A DNA stretch of 18,519 nt from DATLFI01 sp035524895 (GTDB lineage Bacteria > Acidobacteriota > Thermoanaerobaculia > Multivoradales > Multivoraceae). This document shows, piece by piece, positions 7,455-14,883 of this stretch. Position 1 is the stretch's first letter. Every line of letters begins with the position of its first letter. The stretch is taken from assembly GCA_035524895.1 (NCBI GenBank), contig DATLFI010000392.1, positions 1 to 18,519 of the forward strand, in the 5' to 3' direction. A model generated the notes under the pieces. It made no database searches, had not been told where the DNA came from, and saw only the letters and a program-made list of their open reading frames with translations. The translations under genes were made by a program, and so were the position numbers.

Positions 7455-7638
7455 GGCCGGCGGGGCCCGGCCAGGACCCCTGCCACCCACCCACCTCGTA
7501 GCAGAATATCTCCGCCCCCATCGTGCAATCGACATGGCGCTGCGACGGCCGGGACGGGGCCCGGGCGCTTCAAAGGCAGGGACGCCGCCCGGCCAAAACC
7601 CTGCCATCCCCAGGGGCGGCCGGGGCGGGGCCCGGCCG
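7455..7638. repeat. Cluster of three GC-rich hairpin repeats in an otherwise geneless gap
   Basis: The 304-base gap 7349-7652 holds three copies of a related hairpin. At 7455-7472 there is a 6-bp perfect stem (ggccgg/ccggcc, loop cggggc). At 7546-7567 there is an 8-bp stem with one mismatch. At 7617-7638 there is an 8-bp perfect stem (cggccggg/cccggccg, loop gcgggg). All share the core cggccgg..cggggccc. A fourth inverted repeat, ggcaggg/ccctgcc, has arms at 7575-7581 and 7599-7605. The motif gcccggcca...ccctgcca also recurs at 7465-7485 and 7587-7606. The copy at 7617 lies 15 bases after the stop of the exported-protein gene. No T-runs follow. These could be transcript-end stabilisers or a dispersed repeat family. 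Confidence 0.55.
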
Positions 7639-7652
7639 CATCAGGGTCGGCG

Positions 7653-8561
7653 TCAGGGCTGCGAGAACGTCACCGGCTCGCTATCGATCGGCGGCGTTCT
7701 CGGGCGCGGGTTGGCGATGATGATCGAGGTGGAGCCGAGCAGCGGCAGGAGCGCTGGGGTGCGCCACCAGGCGACGACGCAGGAGCGGCAGAACTCGTCT
7801 TCGCGCTTGATGCCGAGGTGATCGATGCGAGTGATGACGCCGTCGCAAAGCCAATGGAACACCGGCTCGCCCCCCTGCCAAGGGGCGGTCTCGCCGATCA
7901 CCAGGTTGTAGGCGAAGCCCTCTTCCTTGGGGGTGAGCTGTGCGCGGCAGTCCTTGCGGACGTAAATCTCCTGCATCGGCGACTTGGCTAGCACCTGACC
8001 GTTGGCGCTCACCAGGGCCACGAAGATCTCGGCGGGCTCGTTCTCGGCCCGCTTCAGCCAGCGGTCGAGCTCGACGATGTTGGTCGCGGTCAGCCACTCT
8101 CGACGCTGCTGGCGCCCAACGGAGGCACGCTCCTCGATCGTCTTGCGGTCGAGGTCGTCGTTGGGGTCGCGGTCGGCGGATTCATCCTTCTCGAGCCACC
8201 AGGCCGCCTCGAGGTTGGAGTGCTGCTCCTCGGTCTGCGGGTTCTCGAGCTCCCGGCGCTCGAACTCCTCGTCGGCGGGCTTCGGCAGCACCGCGTAGTA
8301 GCGGCCGTCACCGGTCGGCTCCATGACGACGTAGTAGAAGTCCTCGACCTCTTCGTGCGCGCGACGGAAGTACAGCCGTACCTGTGATGCCGCAGGCTCG
8401 CTACCCACCCTCGCAAACACCGGTGTGAAGCCGCTGACCGGCAGGCACTCGAGCGCCTCGATCGTGACAGTGGGTGTCTGCGCCTGCGCGACACCAGTAA
8501 CGCCCAAGAGCGTCCCGACAAACAGAAGAGGGAGGATCGCCCTCGATCTCCGTGAGCTCAT
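7653..8561 (-). CDS. Exported protein of unknown function with a CxxC motif
   Basis: I do not recognise this family. The start is ATG 8559-8561, preceded by GAGGGG nine bases upstream; a GTG at 8585 in the same frame has no such support. The 302-residue product begins MSSRRSRAILPLLFVGTLLG with a Sec signal peptide probably cut after AQA at residue 27. Next comes a probable beta-sandwich (SQVRLYFRRAHEEVEDFYYV, then GRYYAVLPKP). A very acidic central stretch follows (ENPQTEEQHSNLEAAWWLEK and on). The later part has four more cysteines, with FCRSCVVAWW giving a C-x2-C pair. A periplasmic or surface role in the polysaccharide machine is inferred only from position, between the export-control genes and the flippase. 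Confidence 0.8.
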   Translation of the reverse strand: MSSRRSRAILPLLFVGTLLGVTGVAQAQTPTVTIEALECLPVSGFTPVFARVGSEPAASQVRLYFRRAHEEVEDFYYVVMEPTGDGRYYAVLPKPADEEFERRELENPQTEEQHSNLEAAWWLEKDESADRDPNDDLDRKTIEERASVGRQQRREWLTATNIVELDRWLKRAENEPAEIFVALVSANGQVLAKSPMQEIYVRKDCRAQLTPKEEGFAYNLVIGETAPWQGGEPVFHWLCDGVITRIDHLGIKREDEFCRSCVVAWWRTPALLPLLGSTSIIIANPRPRTPPIDSEPVTFSQP

Positions 8562-8794
8562 ACAAACCATCCCCTCGGTAAACACCGAACCCCAGTACCC
8601 CAGAACCAGACTGAAACGGCATTCTGTGAGAAGCCGGCGCGAGCGGTCAACCTTATGAGCAGGCAGGAATTAGCGACACCGTGGCCGCTGGCTCCAGCCC
8701 CTTACAGCGCCTCGCCCGATCGGGCGGGATGCTGGTCCCGGACCGAACGTCCGAACCACTGACCGGAATGTCGGACCATACACCAGCGAGCAAG
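8562..8794 (-). other. 233-base intergenic region with a promoter candidate and inverted repeats
   Basis: This gap separates the exported repeat protein from the exported CxxC protein. It holds a 14-bp perfect palindrome cgcccgatcgggcg at 8713-8726. It also holds an inverted repeat with arms gtccga (8749-8754) and tcggac (8771-8776), and a sigma70-like promoter at 8621-8650. I see no protein-coding segment. The palindromes could be a terminator for the upstream operon or operator sites for the downstream promoter. Confidence 0.5.
8621..8650 (-). promoter_or_regulatory. Candidate sigma70 promoter of the exported CxxC-protein gene
   Basis: The minus strand has TTGACC at 8650-8645 (five of six to TTGACA) and CAGAAT at 8626-8621 (four of six to TATAAT), spaced by 18 bases. 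Transcription would begin near 8614, about 50 bases before ATG 8561. This is a pattern match only. Confidence 0.4.
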
Positions 8795-10423
8795 CTACCG
8801 ACCGCTCCCAGAAGCGCCCGCCCGGATGCGACCTACATAGCGGTCGACGAACGGGGTGCGCTGGATCTGCGGCAGAGCACGATCGAGCGCCGCTCGGGCT
8901 CCGGCGAGGTCGCCCGTTTCGTAGCGGACCACGGCCTCGTAGAAGGAGAGCTCGGGACGCTCGGCCGCTGGTGGGCCGCCGCGAGTGAAGTACTCCACCG
9001 CCTCTTCCCACCGCGACGCCCGGTAGGCGATCTCCGCCGCGAGGTGTTGGGCGTCGCGCGACTCGCCATAGCGCTCCGCGAGGTCTCGCGCGAGCTGGAG
9101 TGGCTCCTCGAAGTCGGTGGCGCTCCTCGCTTCGGCAGCCATACGCCGGACCTGAGTGGCGGTGGCCTCGGCGGCCGCCGGCATGCCACTCTCGACTACG
9201 ACGGGGCGATTGCGGCGGGCGACCTCCTGCTCGCGGGGCTGCTCCCGCGGCGAGGCTGGCTCGGGGGTCGTCACGGGCGTGTTTTCGGGAGGGGCCGCGG
9301 AGGCGGTTTCGGGGGAAGTCGAAACGGGTGGTGACGCGACCTTGGCAACCTCGGTCCCAGGCTCGGACCCCGCATCGGCTTCGGCAGAGCCGGCTCGCTG
9401 CTCCAGTCGCGCCTGACGCTCGGCCTCGCGCGCGGCGGCGGCCGCCAGTTGTGCTTGGCGGCGCTCCTCGGCTGATGCCTGCCGGCGCGCTGTGTCGATG
9501 CGATCGGCGACCGACCGCTCGAGCCGGCGGACCGATCGCTGCGCGAGGAGCGCCGGCGGCAGCGCCGCGAGCGCAGCGCTGGCATCGTCGAGGCGGTCGA
9601 GCCGCGCCAGACAGTCGATGCGGCCCAAGGCGAATCGCTCCACTTCGAGCGAGCGTGGACAGATCGCCAGGTCCTCGACGGCGCCTTCGCACTGCCCCGT
9701 CTCGGCACGCGCCACGCCGCGCAGGCAGCGAGCGTCGACATCGCCAGGTTGCGTGTCGAGCACCCTGCTGGCATATGCGACGCCGGCCTCGAGCTGGTTG
9801 GCGTCGATCGCCATCTGTGCGAGCTGAGCGTTCCAGCGCGCGTCGCCGGACGACTGGGCGACCAGCTCCTCGAGTCGGACGCGTCGCTCTGCTGGGGAGA
9901 GACTGGCGAGGTCGCGCTCGAGCCGCGCGTCGCCGAGCCGAGCCAGCGATCCGAGATCGCGAAGCTGCGGCTCGGTGAAGCGTTGGACGAGGAGCTCCTC
10001 GAACTCACGGCGCACGTCGAGGGTGAGGCCAGCGGCTGCGGCCTCGTACGCACCGAACCGGCGCTCGGCGTCGAGCACGCGCGAGATGGACTCGGTGGCC
10101 GAGGATTCGTCGCCCACCGCGACCTGGGCCAACGCGAGCTGCGTCAACGCCAACACCAGCGTCGGCGGGCTGTCGAGCAGACCGAACGCCGCGAGGCGCA
10201 ACTGTCGCGCCGCCTCCTGGTGGTCGCCACCCATGAGAGCACGCGAGCCGTCGCCGAGCAGGCGCTGATAGAAGGGGTGCACCGTCGCCGCGGCTGTGCT
10301 GGTCTCAGTGGGGCCCTGGGCGGGAGACATAGGCGGCGCACCGAACCCACCCACGACGAGTGTCCCCGTCGCGAGGAGCGCCGCGGCCCAGAAGCGCGAG
10401 CGACTGGAGCGCAAGCAACTCAT
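8795..10423 (-). CDS. Exported helical-repeat (TPR-like) protein of unknown function
   Basis: This 542-residue product starts at ATG 10421-10423, overlapping the phosphatase stop as ATGA. Residues 1-36 look like a Sec signal peptide (RFWAAALLATGTLVVGGFGA). Residues 48-130 and 195-300 contain TPR-like helix pairs, for example GDHQEAARQLRLAAFGLL and ARWNAQLAQMAIDANQLEAG. Residues 310-345 form a charged Ala/Glu/Arg helix likely to be a coiled coil. Residues 346-405 are a Pro/Ser/Thr/Glu-rich linker. Residues 420-535 carry further repeats (RWEEAVEYFTRGGPPAAERP and YETGDLAGARAALDRALP). TPR proteins are scaffolds, so a periplasmic assembly role with the export machine is reasonable but unproven. 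I do not recognise a named family. Confidence 0.85.
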   Translation of the reverse strand: MSCLRSSRSRFWAAALLATGTLVVGGFGAPPMSPAQGPTETSTAAATVHPFYQRLLGDGSRALMGGDHQEAARQLRLAAFGLLDSPPTLVLALTQLALAQVAVGDESSATESISRVLDAERRFGAYEAAAAGLTLDVRREFEELLVQRFTEPQLRDLGSLARLGDARLERDLASLSPAERRVRLEELVAQSSGDARWNAQLAQMAIDANQLEAGVAYASRVLDTQPGDVDARCLRGVARAETGQCEGAVEDLAICPRSLEVERFALGRIDCLARLDRLDDASAALAALPPALLAQRSVRRLERSVADRIDTARRQASAEERRQAQLAAAAAREAERQARLEQRAGSAEADAGSEPGTEVAKVASPPVSTSPETASAAPPENTPVTTPEPASPREQPREQEVARRNRPVVVESGMPAAAEATATQVRRMAAEARSATDFEEPLQLARDLAERYGESRDAQHLAAEIAYRASRWEEAVEYFTRGGPPAAERPELSFYEAVVRYETGDLAGARAALDRALPQIQRTPFVDRYVGRIRAGASGSGR

Positions 10424-11190
10424 CGATCACCTTCGATCACGGCGAGGCGCAGCTCTCGAGCGCCCCGGCTCGGAAGCGGGCGGCCCTCCACCACGGCGAG
10501 GGGGTTGATGGCGGTGAGCGCCTCGGCGACATCCTCGCCCCAACCGGAGACCAGCGCCTGACGCGCCGCCGACAACCCCGGCCGGCGTCGAAGCGGACTG
10601 TGGCCGTCGCTCGCGACGAAATGCACCCGGCCGGCGTCGAGCCACTCCTCACAGGTCCTGCGCGCGGTGCGGCCGAAACGCCCCAGCAGGCTGTCGCCGG
10701 TGATCTGGAACAGCACCCCCATCCTGTGCAGCGAGGCGACGAGAGGCTCGTCGTCCACGAGCGCAGAGATCAGCTCGGGGTGCGCGAGGATCGGACGCCA
10801 GCCCGACACGCGCAGCTCGTGCGCGAGCGACACCGGATCGACCACCGCCCCGTGGCGCGGCAGCTCGAGCAGCACGTAGGGACCGCTGCACAGCGGCAGC
10901 AACCCTCGGCGATCGGGCGTGCGCAGCTCGTCGATGAGCTCGGAGTCGACCCGGATCTCGCCACCCAGGCGGATCTCGATGATCCCGGCGACCTCGGCCC
11001 GTAGCTCGGCCAGACGCCGCTCGAGCAGCGCGCGGTCGCGGTTCTCCCACAGGTCGTGGCGCTGGTGCGGCGTCGCCACCAGCACCCGGCAACCGTCGTC
11101 CGCCGCAATCCGGCACATCTCGACCGCGCTGGCGAGGTCGGGGGGTCCGTCGTCGACGCCGGGGAGCACGTGGATGTGTATGTCGATCAT
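10420..11190 (-). CDS. PHP-family protein-tyrosine phosphatase, CpsB/YwqE type
   Basis: The 256-residue product begins MIDIHIHVLPGVDDGPPDLA, the hallmark of CpsB/YwqE/CapC PHP-domain phosphatases. The metal ligands expected for the three-metal site are visible: D3/H5/H7, D13-D14, H42 in ATPH, E78 in GGEI, H137 in HPE and SDGH (194-197). The length fits the family. These manganese-dependent enzymes remove phosphate from tyrosines of the BY-kinase tail and so reset polymer length control. The gene follows the kinase after 83 bases and is followed by the repeat protein with a 4-base overlap. The start ATG (11188-11190) lacks a strong Shine-Dalgarno sequence. The enzyme acts in the cytoplasm. Confidence 0.93.
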   Translation of the reverse strand: MIDIHIHVLPGVDDGPPDLASAVEMCRIAADDGCRVLVATPHQRHDLWENRDRALLERRLAELRAEVAGIIEIRLGGEIRVDSELIDELRTPDRRGLLPLCSGPYVLLELPRHGAVVDPVSLAHELRVSGWRPILAHPELISALVDDEPLVASLHRMGVLFQITGDSLLGRFGRTARRTCEEWLDAGRVHFVASDGHSPLRRRPGLSAARQALVSGWGEDVAEALTAINPLAVVEGRPLPSRGARELRLAVIEGDR

Positions 11191-11273
11191 CGGGTGGTGG
11201 GACCTACCGGAGAGTCAAGGGGGCCGGCAGCGGCCGGGATTCTGGCGGGACTGGCTGGATCTAAGGCGGCGAT

Positions 11274-13541
11274 CTAGGCAGCGGACGAGTCTTGCTGCGT
11301 CTCCTCGCCGTAGGCGGCGTAGTACTGGTAGTAGTGGCCGCCGAACCCGGCGTCGGTGAGGCGGCGGCCGTTGAGCACCACTCCCAGCACCTTGACGTCG
11401 GCGCGGACGAGCCGGTCGCGGCAGGCGCGCGCGTCGTCGCGAGTGACACGTCCGGCGCGGAGGCAGAGCACGACACCGTTCACGAGAGTGCCCACCACTG
11501 TGGCGTCGGTGACCACGAGCACCGGCGGGGTGTCGATCACCACAAAGTCGAAGCGCTCCTCGGCACGGCGGATGAGCTCCTTCATCCGGTTCGAGCCGAG
11601 CAGCTCGGAGGGGTTGGGCGGGATCGGCCCGGAAGGGATCACCCACACGTTGGGGATGCCGGTGGACGCCACCACTTCGTCGACCGGCGTGCCCTCGGCG
11701 AGGACGTTGACCAGCCCCAATCGATTCGACACCTCGAACACCGCGTGTAGGCGAGGCTTGCGCATGTCGGCGTCGATCATCAACACGCGCCAGCCCTGCT
11801 GCGCCATTACGGTGGCCAAGTTCGAGGACGTCGAGGTCTTGCCCTCGCCGGCGCTCGCCGACGTCACGGCGACGCTCGCCAGCCGTTGTGCACTCGACAG
11901 CAGGAGCGCGGTGCGCAGCGCGCGGTAGGTCTCTGACACCGCGAGGCGAGGGCGGTGGTGCGGGATGAGCTCGATGCTGGCGGGCTCGGACCGGGCCTTG
12001 TCGCCCGCGCCGCCCTCCTTCCCGGTGATCGATTGCCCGTAGCCGTAGCCATAGCGCCGATAGCGACCGAGGCGTCCCTCCTCGGAGACGTCGGGCACTA
12101 CGGCGAGCACCGGCAACCCGAGCAGGCGTTCTACCTCCCCGCCGCTCTTGACCGTGCGGTCGAGCAGCTCGAGCAGGAGAGCCAGGCCGAAGCCGAGCAG
12201 CAGGCCGCCGCCGACGCCCATCGAGAGGCTGCGCTGGAGCGAGGGCTGCGCCGGCGACCCTGGCATCGTGGCCTTCTCGACGACGCGGATGCTCGACTCG
12301 CCGCCCCCCTCCATGCCCACCGCAACGTCGGTCTCGCTCTGGCGCCTGACGAGCTGGTCGAGCAAGGCGCGCCGCGAGGTGACCTCGCCGCGCAAGGTCG
12401 CATATTGCACGGCAACCGAGCTGCTGGCCATGATCTCCTGCTTCAGCCGCTCGATCTCGGACCCGAGCGTCTGCTCCTGCCGCAGGGCGGCCAGGTACTC
12501 GCTCCGAGCCTGCTGGACCACGGTGTCGGCGGCTACCATCTGCGCCGCATCGAGGTCGCCGCGAACCTTCTCGATCTGGTCGCGCAGGTCGACCATCTCG
12601 GGCCATTCCTCTTTGAAGGTCAGTAGCTTTGTCTCGTAGTCGCGCTCGAGGCTGCGAAGCTCTTGCGTCAGGCTGTCGGCCGTGCGTGCCCCAAGGCTGG
12701 CAGCCGCCTGCGCTGGCATGCGCTGCAGCTCGCTGTAGCGTGCCTCCTTTTCGATCCGCAGCCGCTTGGCCTCCATGAACTGCGTGTTGAGGCTCGTCAG
12801 GCGCAGCGAGCTGGCGTCGGCGTCGGGGATGTAGTCGGAGACGGAGTACTGCCGCGAAAACCCGGCGAGCGACTCCTCGCCCTTTTCGATCTCGTTCTTG
12901 AGCTCCTCGACCTGCGACCGCAGCACCCTGCTGGTCTCGGAGACCGCACGATCCCGCTTCTCCTTGCCCCACGCAATGAAGGTCTGGGCGTAGCCGTCGA
13001 CGATCTTGGCTGCCAGCGGCGCCGAAGAGCTCTGGTAGTTGAGCCGGACGAGCTGGGTGCCCTTGATCGGCTCGACTTCGAGACCAGCGCGCACGCGGTT
13101 GGCCAGGCGCGCGACCTCCGCCTCGTTGGCCTCGGCCGTGCCCTCGGCCGCGGTCTCTCGGCGGCGCGCGGTGTTGAACGTCGGATCGTCGGTGAGATCG
13201 AGCAGGCGCACCACCTCTTCTGCGACGCCGCGACTCTCGAGCAGGTGGTACTGCGTCGGGTAGTACTCCATGCTGTACATCAGGTCGAGCCACGCGGCCT
13301 GCGGCCCCATCGTGGAGGCCAGGCTGCGGCGCTCGATCTGCAGCATGGTGGTCGCCTTGTACACCGGCGGCGTGAGCGCGTACTGCACGAGCGAGCCGAG
13401 CACGACCAGCAGGAAGACCAGCGCGATCAAGCGCCAGCGGCGGCGAAAGCCGTGGAGGTACTCCTTCCAGTCGCCGAGGGAGTCGGCTACGCCGGCCTCG
13501 GCCGCGCGTGGCTCGGAGGCGAATGGGTCTTGGACTGACAA
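11274..13541 (-). CDS. wzc: Polysaccharide co-polymerase with fused BY-kinase (Wzc type)
   Basis: This 755-residue inner-membrane protein has a Wzz-type chain-length domain. Helix 1 is at about 36-57 (RLIALVFLLVVLGSLVQYAL), a long periplasmic coiled-coil region spans about 195-400, and helix 2 is at about 440-460 (MGVGGGLLLGFGLALLLELL) with a Pro-rich motif before it. The cytoplasmic BY-kinase follows: Walker A SASAGEGKTS (561-570), Walker A' MIDADMRKP (588-596) and Walker B VVIDTPP (667-673). The carboxy tail carries a tyrosine cluster, HYYQYYAAYG (Tyr 737, 738, 740, 741, 744), the usual autophosphorylation site. A second Tyr-rich stretch, RYRRYGYGYG, lies at 493-502. The family controls chain length and couples polymerisation to export. 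The start is TTG 13539-13541 with TGAGG upstream. The phosphatase gene lies next downstream. Confidence 0.95.
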   Translation of the reverse strand: MSVQDPFASEPRAAEAGVADSLGDWKEYLHGFRRRWRLIALVFLLVVLGSLVQYALTPPVYKATTMLQIERRSLASTMGPQAAWLDLMYSMEYYPTQYHLLESRGVAEEVVRLLDLTDDPTFNTARRRETAAEGTAEANEAEVARLANRVRAGLEVEPIKGTQLVRLNYQSSSAPLAAKIVDGYAQTFIAWGKEKRDRAVSETSRVLRSQVEELKNEIEKGEESLAGFSRQYSVSDYIPDADASSLRLTSLNTQFMEAKRLRIEKEARYSELQRMPAQAAASLGARTADSLTQELRSLERDYETKLLTFKEEWPEMVDLRDQIEKVRGDLDAAQMVAADTVVQQARSEYLAALRQEQTLGSEIERLKQEIMASSSVAVQYATLRGEVTSRRALLDQLVRRQSETDVAVGMEGGGESSIRVVEKATMPGSPAQPSLQRSLSMGVGGGLLLGFGLALLLELLDRTVKSGGEVERLLGLPVLAVVPDVSEEGRLGRYRRYGYGYGQSITGKEGGAGDKARSEPASIELIPHHRPRLAVSETYRALRTALLLSSAQRLASVAVTSASAGEGKTSTSSNLATVMAQQGWRVLMIDADMRKPRLHAVFEVSNRLGLVNVLAEGTPVDEVVASTGIPNVWVIPSGPIPPNPSELLGSNRMKELIRRAEERFDFVVIDTPPVLVVTDATVVGTLVNGVVLCLRAGRVTRDDARACRDRLVRADVKVLGVVLNGRRLTDAGFGGHYYQYYAAYGEETQQDSSAA

Positions 13542-13546
13542 GGGAA

Positions 13547-13551
13547 CCTCA
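13547..13551 (-). promoter_or_regulatory. Ribosome binding site deciding the TTG start of the BY-kinase gene
   Basis: TGAGG on the minus strand lies five bases before TTG 13539-13541, supporting this unusual start. Confidence 0.5.
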
Positions 13552-13614
13552 GGTCGAGAGGCGTTGCTGGCGGCTAGAGAACGGCGGGCGAGGTCGGTGG
13601 GTGGCGGGCTGCGA

Positions 13615-14547
13615 TCAGAAGAACGATTCCTTGACGATCAGGATGTCCCCGTCGATCAGGTCGACGTCGGGATCCTGACCGGACAGGACGCGCTTGAAGT
13701 TGACGGGGATCTCGAGCATCCGACCGTTGGCGTCGCGCCGGCGGATGGTGATCTTCGATGACGCAGTGTCCGGCAGGCCGCCCATGCGGGCGATCGCGAA
13801 CAGCAGGGTGACGCGGTCGCTGGCGTCGAACTTCACCGAGCCCTTCTGCGTCGCTTGACCGAGCACGAAGATCTCGACGCTCTCGGCGAGCTCGACGTTG
13901 ATCACGTCGCCGGACTGGAGCGGCAGGTTGTACTCGGGGCCGGTGCCCGAAACCAGCGGTGTGACGGGGATCTCGACGCGGTCCGACAGGCCGTTGCCGG
14001 CGCGACGCATCACGTACATCTTGCCGCCGTGCGCGGGCTGCAGCCCACCCGCAGCGGTGAGCGCCTCGACCAGTGTGAAGTCGGTGGCGAAGTTGTACTC
14101 GCCGGGTCTGACCACCGCTCCCAACACCGAAACCGCGCGCGACTTGAACTCGAGCACCTGCACGTCGACCGAAGCGCGGCGCACGCCGCTCGCAACCAGG
14201 GTCGCCTGCAGCTCAGCGGAAAGCTCGCTGGGAGTCTTGCCGGCCACCATCACCTCGCCGAGCACCGGCAGGCGGATCTTGCCCTCGGTGTCGACGCGGC
14301 GGTCGACCTTCAGATCGGGCAGCTCCAGCACGTCGATGCGCAGCAGGTCTTGCGAGCCGATGCGGTAGCCGACCACCGCGGCGGCCGGGCTGGTCGGGTC
14401 GGTCGAGGGCGGCGTACTCTGGGCGGCTGCGGGCGACACGCCGAGCGCGAGGAGCACGAAACCGACAGCGCGCAGCAACCGTCCGGCCGAGCCTGAACGC
14501 CAGCGGCACGGGCCGCGACTGCCCTCTCCAAATGCTCGTCGAATCAA
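13615..14547 (-). CDS. Outer-membrane polysaccharide export protein (OPX, short Wza-like)
   Basis: The 310-residue product has a Sec signal peptide (AVGFVLLALGVSPAAAQ, cut near residue 42) without a lipobox cysteine. A Poly_export domain follows at about 60-135 (YRIGSQDLLRIDVLELPDLK, then GKIRLPVLGEVMVAGKTPSE). Two SLBB-like domains come next: SVLGAVVRPGEYNFATDFTL onwards, and VEIFVLGQATQKGSVKF onwards. It stops at ILIVKESFF, right after the second SLBB domain. The carboxy-terminal helix that makes the outer-membrane pore in Escherichia coli Wza is absent. That is the short OPX architecture, which in Myxococcus works with a separate beta-barrel. A barrel gene lies directly upstream here. The start is TTG 14545-14547 with GAGG six bases upstream. 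The BY-kinase gene follows after 73 bases. Confidence 0.92.
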   Translation of the reverse strand: MIRRAFGEGSRGPCRWRSGSAGRLLRAVGFVLLALGVSPAAAQSTPPSTDPTSPAAAVVGYRIGSQDLLRIDVLELPDLKVDRRVDTEGKIRLPVLGEVMVAGKTPSELSAELQATLVASGVRRASVDVQVLEFKSRAVSVLGAVVRPGEYNFATDFTLVEALTAAGGLQPAHGGKMYVMRRAGNGLSDRVEIPVTPLVSGTGPEYNLPLQSGDVINVELAESVEIFVLGQATQKGSVKFDASDRVTLLFAIARMGGLPDTASSKITIRRRDANGRMLEIPVNFKRVLSGQDPDVDLIDGDILIVKESFF

Positions 14548-14553
14548 GAGATA

Positions 14554-14557
14554 CCTC
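14554..14557 (-). promoter_or_regulatory. Ribosome binding site deciding the TTG start of the OPX gene
   Basis: GAGG on the minus strand lies six bases before TTG 14545-14547. It resembles the arrangement in front of the BY-kinase gene, which also starts with TTG. Confidence 0.5.
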
Positions 14558-14602
14558 GGTGGCCCGGGCGGACCGCGACACGGTCCTCTACCCGCCGCCC
14601 AT

Positions 14603-14631
14603 AGTCTAGACGCCCCTCCCGCCCCTCACAA
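14603..14631 (-). promoter_or_regulatory. Candidate sigma70 promoter of the OPX/BY-kinase operon
   Basis: The minus strand has TTGTGA (14631-14626) and TAGACT (14608-14603), each four of six to consensus, with an ideal 17-base spacer. Transcription would start near 14596, about 50 bases before the TTG start. Pattern match only. Confidence 0.35.
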
Positions 14632-14818
14632 GGAAAGCACAGGGAGAGCGAGGGAGGAAGACTGCGCGCGACCTGGCTCCGGCAGCACCCGCGGCCCCTC
14701 CGCGGTGCCCCTGGACCCTTGAAGCAGCGGCCGGCCCCCGCGCGGCCGTCGAAGCGCGATGCCGGCAGAGGATCGTCGCTGCAAACGCTGACCTGTACCG
14801 CTACGCTCGCCGTGTCGA

Positions 14819-14838
14819 TCCCGCCGCAAAAGGCGGGA
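14819..14838 (-). terminator. Hairpin downstream of the outer-membrane barrel gene
   Basis: A perfect 7-bp stem (tcccgcc/ggcggga) with a 6-base loop lies 45 bases after the barrel stop. No T-run follows on the minus strand, so it may be a weak or Rho-assisted terminator or an mRNA-stabilising end. Confidence 0.4.
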
Positions 14839-14839
14839 G

Positions 14840-14875
14840 GGAACCTTGGGGCAGGACGGAACCTTGGAGCAGGAC
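14840..14875. repeat. 18-bp perfect-register tandem duplication
   Basis: The units ggaaccttggggcaggac (14840-14857) and ggaaccttggagcaggac (14858-14875) are directly adjacent and differ at one base. They sit 8 bases after the barrel stop codon and next to a hairpin. Confidence 0.8.
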
Positions 14876-14883
14876 CGGGGGCT

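Larger units (their letters stand above)
14548..14883 (-). other. 336-base gap between the barrel and OPX genes
   Basis: No protein-coding segment is recognised here. From the barrel stop onward it holds an 18-bp tandem duplication, a 7-bp-stem hairpin, a purine/pyrimidine-biased stretch and a promoter candidate near the OPX gene. The layout suggests partial termination after the barrel gene and a fresh promoter for the OPX-kinase-phosphatase-repeat protein operon. Confidence 0.45.

Noticed and set aside
7364..7573. A complete 69-residue small protein gene
   Set aside because: The first half is hairpin-repeat sequence with biased composition. Only the last 26 residues resemble a protein family, so a remnant is more likely than a small gene.
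11215..13293. A 692-codon minus-strand open frame inside the BY-kinase gene
   Set aside because: It is Arg/Ala/Gly/Pro-rich with no domain motifs and lies entirely in another frame of the well-supported kinase gene. High GC produces such frames.
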